64,000 nucleotides of DNA from Anastrepha obliqua (taxonomy: Eukaryota; Arthropoda; Insecta; Diptera; Tephritidae), in assembly GCF_027943255.1 (NCBI RefSeq), contig NC_072892.1, forward strand, positions 32,449,792 to 32,513,791, read 5' to 3'. Both the position numbers and the translations under genes were made by a program. Positions within the stretch are counted from its first letter, which is position 1; every line of letters starts with the position of its first letter. Below the pieces are notes generated by a model. The model was not told the origin of the DNA. It worked only from the letters and a program-made list of their open reading frames with translations, and made no database searches. Of the stretch, positions 56,407 through 64,000 are shown piece after piece.

Positions 56407-57985
56407 TATAATATTACAGAAACAATTTTTTTCTTACCTTTGAATTTTGTTTCTTACCCTTAGTAAAATAGTTATCAAGAAAAAAACTATTATATTACAG
56501 AACAAATTTATTTTCGTATTTTTGAATTTGTAGACAACTCTTATGATTCATTTACTTATTTTTATAAATATTTTTTATGCTCCTAAAATAAAATTCGCAC
56601 ATCCCAAATTTTATTGTCTTGTTTTTTTGGTTGCTTTTAAAATTTTCTCAAGAATGTCTAGAATTAATTCTATTATTTATTAGTACATTGGCTTTATTTT
56701 CCTTTATCTACATACTCGTTTGTATGGGTATACACACGCGTATCCCTACAAACTGTCAGCGAACCACTCACTCTGCCAACTGACGCTTGTCACTAATACC
56801 CGCTTATAATTAAATCTCCTATAAATTAGTAGGAAAATATTTAAAATGAAATATTTATGAACTTTTGTATGCGAAAGTTCGCAATTTATTTTTTTTAAGT
56901 GAAATTAATTCGCGGCCAAAAAACTGTCGAGAGGAAATTATTTAAAATAACGTGAACGTGAACGCAGTTGTCAGCTGACTAATTAACTGACGAGTGTCAG
57001 ATGAAGTCAAAGTTGATTTGACAGGCTGTCAACGTGAATTGGGGGCAGGCGAACGTACACACATGAATATCTATATTTTAAGTGGAACAATGAGGTTTGC
57101 AGCATTTACAATGAGTATTTTTATTATTTGATAATAGTGTTTTACAAGTAATTGCGGGAATGACTGTAATTTTTGTAATATTTCCCATGCATTTTTATCA
57201 CTGCTAGTTAAACAAATTTTTAAGTTGTGCACCGTATTTTATGTATCACTACAAGTTCATTACAGTCATAATTTAAAAAAAAAAATTAAATTAGTTAACT
57301 CTTTTATAAAAACCTTTCCTTTATTCCACACATCTCAACGCCCTGTTCCACCTCTTTCAGACAGTCTATTCGTACTTCGCACCAGCAATAATGATATGTG
57401 CACCATCTCATGCGTGAAGCGGACATTCAAATGAAGCAGTTGCTTACACAATTGCAAATCATATTTCTAGAAGTTATTAAAATTGCTTACAACTCAAAGT
57501 TTCAGCCCTTCCCACTGCGACTCTCATGCCAAGCATATTTGAATTAATTTGCTGGCTGCGCTCTTAGCCCATCGACAACATGATTTTCATGCACAATATC
57601 TCTTCGCGAAGATTGCTTGAATTTTTTTCGCACCGTGCGAGCTAATTTTTGTTTAAAAATTAATTTTCATCTCTATATTAATTTTGAGATTTTTGTTGCT
57701 TTTCTTTTAAGCAATTCAAACACCTACACACACAACAACACGCCGACATGTGACAGATGAGCGGTTGATCATGGCTGATGGACGTGTGAGTATTATCCAC
57801 AGCGAGTAAAAAATACCGCGGCGAATAGCAAAGATAATGAAATTGATTCGACATTTAAAAGTCGTAAAACTCCAGTGGAAATTTTAGAATTTTTGTGGCA
57901 TCTTTTGTGGTCAGCCTTATAAATTCGCTCCGTAATGTGAGAAGAATGTGAGTTGAAGAGTTTGAGTAAAATCAGTTTAGCAAAA
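56407..57985. other. No gene recognised
   Basis: AT-rich, mostly unique. No protein-like frame or RNA gene seen. Confidence 0.3.
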
Positions 57986-57988
57986 TTT

Positions 57989-58112
57989 TTTTTGAGTGAT
58001 GAAAATTTGCCCACTCTATCGGTAAATTTTCATCACTCAAAATTATTTTTTTTATTTGGTAAAAAAGTTATTCGAAAATAAAATTGAGTGATTAATTTTG
58101 CGCCACCTTTTA
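57989..58112 (+). mobile_element. MITE half with new hairpin at its inner end
   Basis: The right half is normal (TCATCACTCAAAATTATTTT, TTATTCGAAAATAAAATTGA, then GTGATTAATTTTGCGCCACC). The left part is an inverted copy: TGAGTGATGAAAATTT (57993-58008) faces AAATTTTCATCACTCA (58024-58039), a perfect 16-bp stem with a 15-base spacer that contains CCCACTCTATCGG from the family's left end. Confidence 0.75.
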
Positions 58113-59576
58113 ATTGTTCTGTGTTTTTGTACTGAGCAGCTTGAGATTTAGCATCTGAGAGGTTGAAGTGTTTATGTAAGAATACTAAAAGGCATTTCCT
58201 TATCCTTCATGAAGTGGAAAAAGCCAGATTGATGTCGCTAAGAGTATTTCCATATTTTTATAAGGATATGAGATGTAGAGTGTGAGGATCAAAGAAACCG
58301 AACTTTACCGGCATTTATTTTCTTACTGGGTATTTTACTTACTGGATATTTATACTCTCCTTAGTACAGATTTAGCTCCTTGAAATTATTATTTAATATT
58401 ATATTAATAGCTAAAAAACGGCTTCAAGAAAAAAAGTTCGCTAACATTGATTAAGTGAAATCGGTTAAGTCTGCCTTTTTTGAAGGTCTAGTCAAATAAT
58501 TTTGTTTCCTGGTGTAAATAAATCTCACAGAAAAGTTGAGCACCGTATTTTTCTAAAAATAAAAAATATCTTTTACATTTAATTGCACACCCCTTCCTTT
58601 CCATTCCGCGAACTTTTCTACCTGCCCACGAAGTACTTTCGGGCATAAAAAGTCTTTGTAATCGCCTTTACTCAAGCTTTATTTATGCATTGATCTTTCC
58701 TAAGTTGACCACAAATTATTGGCAAACAAAGTAAATATTTTGTAGGAATTTAAAAATTACTTTGTCGTTATCCCTAAATGTTCAATATAATTTGAAAATC
58801 ACTGAACTGGCTTGCTGCCTAATCGGTAAGCTTTTAGTGCATGTGGACCAGTGCTTATTTTTTTGCACAAAAGCGATAAACTCGCTACTATGGATGCGTA
58901 TGTATGGGTAATAATTTCTAAGTTATGCACAGGTATTTTGCATTTCATACGTAACAAAATGTTTTATGTTTATATGTGTATTCATATGTGCGCATATTTT
59001 CGACTTTTATTAGTTTAATTTAGAAAACCACTTTGATACAGTCATAAAAACGCTATAAAAAACAAGCATTCGCTATCTACTCACTTTGCTTAATAGGTGA
59101 AAAAACTAAATAATTGGAAAAAACCACGAAACCAAAAAAAACAAAACAAAAAAAAAACACAAACGCAAATAGGGCAATAAATTGGTACGTAGTTTTGTTT
59201 CAGTTTTAGCCGCTCATAAAAGCTTTTATTGATGACGGGTTTCGCATCATAAATTTCTAATGTGACTTCATTGGAAGTACGAAACTTTTTGGAGTGTGCT
59301 TCAAATAGACTTTGGATAGCCATAATTCGTACAAATAAGTGATTTTGTAGAAATCATTACCCAGCTGGATTGTTTCTCACTGAATTCGAGAAATTTATTT
59401 TTGCTCTTAAAGGCCACAATTTTTGTATATTTTTAATCATTTAGCGAACTTTTGCTGAGTACATTTTTTAGAGAAAATCTGCTCATTCTCTATTTGAAGC
59501 AAGGTACTAGTCCCTATGTTGAGTGGCTAGGTTTTTTCCAGCTTCAAAGTATGATTCTCAGGTATACATATATGAA
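58113..59576. other. No gene recognised
   Basis: AT-rich, mostly unique. The minus-strand frame 59090-59323 begins with ATG (MAIQSLFEAHSKKFRTSNEV) and looks locally protein-like, but it degenerates into a low-complexity tail and no family is recognised. Confidence 0.3.
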
Positions 59577-60180
59577 CCAGGTGGCGCAAAATTAATCATT
59601 CTATCGGAAAATAAAGATTATAGTATCTAATAAAATACTTAAAAAAATTAATAATCAGTGATTTTTTCCTTTACAAAGATGGCGCAAAATTAATCACCCC
59701 TCGGGGAAAAAGAATTATAGTAATAAAATATTGAAAAGAAAAAAATCAGCTTTGAATCAGTAATTTTTTTTTATTAAAGTGGCGCAAAATTAATCACCCT
59801 TTACAAAAAAAATTATAGTTATAAAATATTGAAACGAAAAAAAAAAATAGTTTTGAATGAGTGAATTTTTTTCTTTATTAAGGTGGCGCAAAATGAATCA
59901 CCCTATCGGAAAAAAAATTGTAGTAATAAAATAATGAACAAAACAGTTTTGAATCAGTGAATTTTTTTCTTTATTAAGGTGGCGCAAAATTAATCACTCT
60001 ATCGAAAGATTTTGTAATTTTCGCGTATACAAACAGGCAAGCAATGGATCACGCAAATGTCAAAATAAATGTTCCTATCATTCAAAAATAATTTTTTTTT
60101 ATTTAGTATAAAAGTTATTCAAAAACAAAAACGGTTTCTTTTTTTACTCAAAAACAGATAATTAATTTTGCGCCACCTTG
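59577..60180 (+). mobile_element. MITE (GGTGGCGC family) with five tandem end units
   Basis: The end motif GGCGCAAAAT(T/G)AATCA recurs at 59583, 59681, 59781, 59885 and 59981, spacing 96-104 bp. Each unit continues with (C)CTATCGGAAAA, TATAGTAATAAAATATTGAAA and TTTTGAATCAGTGAATTTTT. After the fifth copy comes one central body (AAACAGGCAAGCAATGGA) and the right end TAATTAATTTTGCGCCACC, then TTG and TA at 60181-60182. No coding sequence. Confidence 0.9.
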
Positions 60181-60182
60181 TA

Positions 60183-61660
60183 TATATTCCATCGAAAAAC
60201 GAATACCGCATTCTGTCGCCTGCTGATACTGATACGAACTGTGACGATTAGCCGATGTAGACACTTAGACAATAAGGCACCTTCAGAGGCTGGTTGCTAA
60301 GCGAATTGTGGTTTCCTCGTTGACTAAGAACAGTGTGCAATTTGTGGAGCTACACACATATAATTGTACACCACTTGGGCGCACTGTTAGTCTAGAAGAT
60401 AACAAAATATTAAAAGCAAAAAAAATCCAAATTAGGCGATTATTTATTGCAATATATTTTTATAGTTTCTGTTCTTTAAAGCAACAAAAATAAAAAAATT
60501 AAAATATTCCAAAATAATTCCAATCAATTAAAAACGTTTGTTCCAGAAATTATGAACACAAATTAAGTGAAGTCTCAGTTCTGATAGCAGCGTCAGACGA
60601 ATAGCCAATACAAACCAGCATACGAACCCTGTAGAGAAATGCATCAATACTGGACTAGTGTGGTTTTAGTGAATTTAGAATCGTGATTAGCTTACCTTTA
60701 TTTTCTTTACCTAGAAAGTAAAAAACAAAACAAAAAATTGTGTACGAAAAAATTGTTTTCTCAAAAGTTTTTTGATTTTTTCAATATTTACTTTCTTGCC
60801 ACGTGAGTTTTCTCAAAAAGAAAATGAGTGGTATTTTAAAAATTGTTTGAATTCAATGAACAACTATCTAAAGTAACAACTTTGAGGTACTTAAAACAAA
60901 CAAAAAAAAATTCCTGGAATAGCTTATTGTAAATTTTGAGTGGATAAAATATGACGGGGGAAAAATTTTGGTAAACATTTTTTGGGAACAATTTTTTGTT
61001 AATAAGAATAAGAATAACATTTAAACTGAAAAAAAAAATATTTAAAAAAATTTAGTATAATGAGAAGTGAACTGAAAAAAATTTGAAAAAAATTTAGTAT
61101 AATATTGTAAAAAGAAAACAGAAAAAGTTTTGAGAAAAATTGAATTATTTTAAGATTTATTCAATCCCGAAAATTTTGGTATAGAATGTTTATAGTGAAA
61201 TATCTTCGGTTATTTTTGGCATTTCAAGTTTTCTTTTAATTTTTTAGGATAAAATATGCTTTTTCAAAAATTTTTGTGTGAATAAAAATTTTGTATTTTG
61301 GGCAAATACTTGTATTTTAGGAATAAAATAATTAGAAAAAAAATTGTTTTGGTAAAAATTAAAAAAAAAGTTTTTGTTGGTAAACATTTTTTTTATAAAT
61401 TTTCAAATTAAATTTCTTTAAGCTACAAAAGAAAAAACGTTGTTGTGTAATTTTTGAAAAACATCTCCATTTTTTTAATTAAAAACTGCAAATTTCATAG
61501 TGGTTTTCTTAAATTCTTTGAGTTATATTCAAAAAGGTACAGCGAACCAGAGACAAAAAGTGACCGATTTTGACCGACACTTTTTGTATTTTCTAAATTA
61601 AAATGATATACTAAATTTCATGGAAATCTCCATAATTTTGCTGCGCTATATTTAATATAT
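60183..61660. other. AT-rich stretch, no gene recognised
   Basis: 60750-61500 is dominated by AAAATTTTG/TTTTGGTAAA words without clear periodicity. A hairpin CAAAAAGTG/CACTTTTTG encloses two copies of GACCGATTTT/GACCGA near 61555-61588. Confidence 0.3.
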
Positions 61661-61662
61661 TT

Positions 61663-61850
61663 TTTTAAAAGAGCGTATGCCGATGATATGCGCGTCCTAT
61701 CGCAAGGCGCAGAAGCTTGGACGACGACAATATTCGACGAGGCCTCCCTTGGAGCATTTCAGGGAAAGATTCTGCAAAAGATCGTTGGAAACCGCGCAAT
61801 AAAGAAGTACGTATATAGGAGCGCAATACTGTGCGTCGGTTGCCGCAGTT
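61663..61850 (+). mobile_element. LINE remnant with YADD motif
   Basis: The plus strand reads AYADDMRVLSQGAEAWTTTI (about 61674-61733), then LGAFQGKILQKIVG. AYADD is the RT catalytic core, but it is joined directly to the later L.YG.EAWT and L..FE.KILR.I.GP segments, so about 150-200 residues between are deleted. The MITE at 61857 lies immediately downstream. Confidence 0.65.
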
Positions 61851-61856
61851 TATATA

Positions 61857-62140
61857 CAAGGAGGGGCAAAATTAATCACCCATTCGGGGAAAAATTTTAG
61901 TAATAAAATATTGAAGAGAAAAAAGCTGTTTTGAATCAGTGAAATTTTTTCTTTATAAAGGTGGTGCAAAATTAATCACCCCATCTTAAAATTTATAATT
62001 TTGAAACTTAATGACACTTGTGAACTAGACAGCTGCAATATAAAAAACAGACAAGCAATGGAGCGCGTAAAAGTCCATGGAAAGATTACCTTTTTTACAT
62101 AGTAAAAATTCTAAAAAAAAATTGTATGATTAATTTTGCG
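61857..62140 (+). mobile_element. MITE (GGTGGCGC family) with one extra end unit
   Basis: Left end CAAGGAGGGGCAAAATTAATC after TA (61855-61856), second end motif GGTGGTGCAAAATTAATCAC at about 61961 (unit ~103 bp). Body has ACACTTGTGAACTAGACAGC and AAACAGACAAGCAATGGAGC. Right end ATGATTAATTTTGCG is cut at about 62140 before the last eight bases. Confidence 0.85.
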
Positions 62141-63156
62141 TAGAATATATTTGTATGTACCCCCATAAAATAAATAGAATACGAATTGCGCAGAGCGCGT
62201 ACCGCATTAGTGAAAGAGAACGAAAACAAAAAAATTAGTAAACTAAAAAACCAAAAAAAAAAATAAAAATAAAAGCACTCAGCATGGTGCATCAGTTTTT
62301 ATGCAACAACATATTTCATCAACGCAACAATTCGTTGGCAACAGAATTTTCCTCTCAGCCACCACCACAGTCGGCTTTGTAATGTTTTCGGCGATGTTGC
62401 TATTACTGCCATGTTTTGTGATTGCGAAAAAAGGTTACGCAAAAGTGGCGCATTTCGTACAGAAAGTGAAATTATCTTAAAAAAATGCATACATACATAC
62501 ATATTAACTTAGAAAAACAAATTTAAATGCTTGCATACAAAAATAAATATATATACACATGTGTGCATGTGTGTATGTGCGTATGCCCGTGTATGTGTGG
62601 AAGTAATTACGCGAAAAGGCCAAGAAGGAAGTGGCTCATCGGCTGTGGCGCTGCCAGTAGCATGAAAATGTGTAACAACAACAAAGGTCGAAACAATTTT
62701 CCTACAAACTGTGTCGTATACGAAAATAAATAGATGTCACTTCATGTTGTTGACGTTGTTGTTGGAGCCCAATGTTGCCTGCAGAAATGTGTGTTATTCT
62801 GTGTTGACATACAAATATGTGTATGCATGTATGTGTACATTCAATGACATACGAACCGCGGTAACCCCAAGTGCTGTTGGGTGCTAGCTGACATTTGCTT
62901 TGGAAAGTTTGACATTTTTGACTTAAAACTTATTAAGAACATTTTGTCATTGGGGCGCAAGTTGAGCTGTTTACAGTTATATGAAAATTGTGTCGAACAT
63001 TTTCGTGCCATGATTTACACGATTTGGAATGCTCATTAGCAATATGAATTTACTTGCACTGTTTACTGTTACATCACATCTTACAAATGTAAGCGTAAAC
63101 GTTTTCTCCTCGAGGCGGAATTTTGTGAAGATCATCCAAAATCGTCATTTGATTCA
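62141..63156. other. No gene recognised
   Basis: Mixed sequence with TGTG/TATG runs near 62555-62600 and 62815-62840. Short frames show no recognisable motif. Confidence 0.3.
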
Positions 63157-63379
63157 CGGTGGCACAAAATTAATCACCCTATCGGAGTTTTTATAATTTT
63201 TGCAGATGGCGTCGTACGTCAATCAAATTTGACACTTGTGAACTAAACTGCTGTAGTACACAAACAGACAAGGAACTCGTAGAAGTGATAAAGATTTTCA
63301 TGACTCAAAATTAGTTTTTTTATTTTGTAAAAATGTTATTAAAAAAAAAAAAATGGATGTTTAATTTTGCGCCACCTTG
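63157..63379 (+). mobile_element. MITE (GGTGGCGC family), full-length single-unit form
   Basis: GGTGGCACAAAATTAATCAC and CCTATCGGAG at the left; body GACACTTGTGAACTAAACTG, CTGTAGTACACAAACAGAC and AAGATTTTCATGACTCAAAA; right end TTTAATTTTGCGCCACC then TTG and TA (63380-63381). About 223 bp, the best guide to the unexpanded element. Confidence 0.88.
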
Positions 63380-63424
63380 TATATACACTGCGGTATAGAG
63401 ACCATCTTAGAAAATATTTATTGA

Positions 63425-63643
63425 TCATTTAGTAGTGAAAAAGTGCTACTCGCATTCGCTCTGTATAATTTGACTGAAGTTCAAAAAGATGCGCGCGTCG
63501 ATTCTTCCAGAAAAAATATTAAAATATTGATTCGAGATTTTTCAAAATATATTGATAAGAACATCCCAGTCGATAAATCAAAGATGCATGACTTTATTTT
63601 GTTATTAGGCTTAGAAGGCAGTGACTTCAGAGTCGTTGAATGA
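63425..63643 (+). CDS. Unrecognised open frame, possible exon
   Basis: Open frame of about 70 codons with protein-like composition: LYNLTEVQKDARVDSSRKN, then IKILIRDFSKYID and HDFILLLGLEGSDF, ending at TGA (63641-63643). There is no ATG at its start, and the first part may follow a splice acceptor (ATCATTTAG|TAG near 63431). Neighbouring frames are AT-rich junk. It could be an exon of an unseen gene or a remnant of a mobile element. I do not recognise the family. Confidence 0.3.
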   Translation, partial: SFSSEKVLLAFALYNLTEVQKDARVDSSRKNIKILIRDFSKYIDKNIPVDKSKMHDFILLLGLEGSDFRVVE

Positions 63644-63847
63644 TAGGCTAAAAAGTTTTTTTTTTTTTAATTTACTTTCATTCTTTACTGTTTTACTTTG
63701 CCTGTGCAGGAACAAGAGCACCAAAAGTGACACTGATACAGTAAATTAGTGACTAGCAGTCAAGCAGTGCAGAGCACTCTCACCCATTTGATGTCAGAAA
63801 GTCGAAGGGTATAAAAGTCGCTGTACGACCAATAAGTAGAAAACAAT

Positions 63848-64000
63848 TGAAATGTGAAAAAAGGCGAGCCAAGAAGCACCGAGAAATTGATAACTCCTAA
63901 AACACTCAGGCTAAAAAGCTCATTGTATTCGAAGCTCTAGAAAATAAAAGGGTTGATAGTCAAGCAGCAAAGGCGAGAAGTGACAGAGAAAGTGAAAAAG
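63848..64000 (-). mobile_element. LINE 3' end, runs off the window
   Basis: AACTCCTAAAACACTCAGGC, AAAAAGCTCATTG, GTTGATAGTCAAGCAGC and AAGTGACAGAGAAAGTGA match the non-coding 3' end of the LINE at 15110-15300 and, reversed, 41160-41345. The coding part would lie beyond 64000. Confidence 0.7.

Overview
The window is eukaryotic, AT-rich insect DNA, most likely from a higher dipteran, and the transposon content fits a true fruit fly (Tephritidae). The evidence is long A/AC-rich untranslated-looking sequence of fly type, CA/TATG microsatellites, Tc1/mariner elements, Jockey/R1-like LINE remnants with TGCTACAACAACAAC-type tails, and a tRNA-derived SINE. The species cannot be fixed from sequence alone. 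I see no rRNA or tRNA gene, no CRISPR and no bacterial-style operon. No ordinary host protein-coding gene can be called with confidence. Most of the window reads as one very large intron or intergenic tract filled with repeats.

Layout. 0.56-3.36 kb is complex, AC/A-rich plus-strand sequence that looks like a long 5' untranslated first exon ending at a possible splice donor (AAG|GTAGGC near 3360). If so, the coding exons lie beyond this window. 3.4-8.5 kb is intron-like and holds diverged AT-rich tandem repeats, interrupted by a TTAA-flanked inverted-repeat element (4751-6067). That element contains a second TTAA-flanked element and a minus-strand exon-like reading frame. 8.6-22 kb has LINE remnants, SINE copies and copies of a TA-flanked MITE family with GGTGGCGCAAAATTAATCACC ends. 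23.7-24.9 kb is a ~195-bp tandem repeat with a second TTAA element (23833-24550) inserted in one unit.

26.0-33.1 kb is a DNA-transposon cluster: an internally deleted Tc1/mariner-type element (26043-26743); a mariner killed by several lesions (28999-30229); a deleted SETMAR-type mariner (31146-31781); and, a few bases further on, a structurally complete mariner with an open 346-residue DD34D transposase (31788-33073). 34-45 kb has LINE ends, SINEs, a mariner relic and a GC-richer stretch (38.0-38.7 kb). 46.1-47.3 kb and 54.4-55.5 kb are AT-rich satellite-like arrays, and 50.7-50.9 kb is a 57-bp minisatellite. 56-63.4 kb carries five more MITE loci, including a five-step array of ~100-bp units. 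The window ends inside the 3' end of a minus-strand LINE.

Functionally, the one apparently intact protein gene is the mariner transposase at 31861-32901. Everything else recognisable is decayed or non-autonomous mobile DNA. The most unusual architectures are the MITE whose tandem units contain its own terminal repeat, and the TTAA elements for which an unoccupied paralogous site can be read in the same window.
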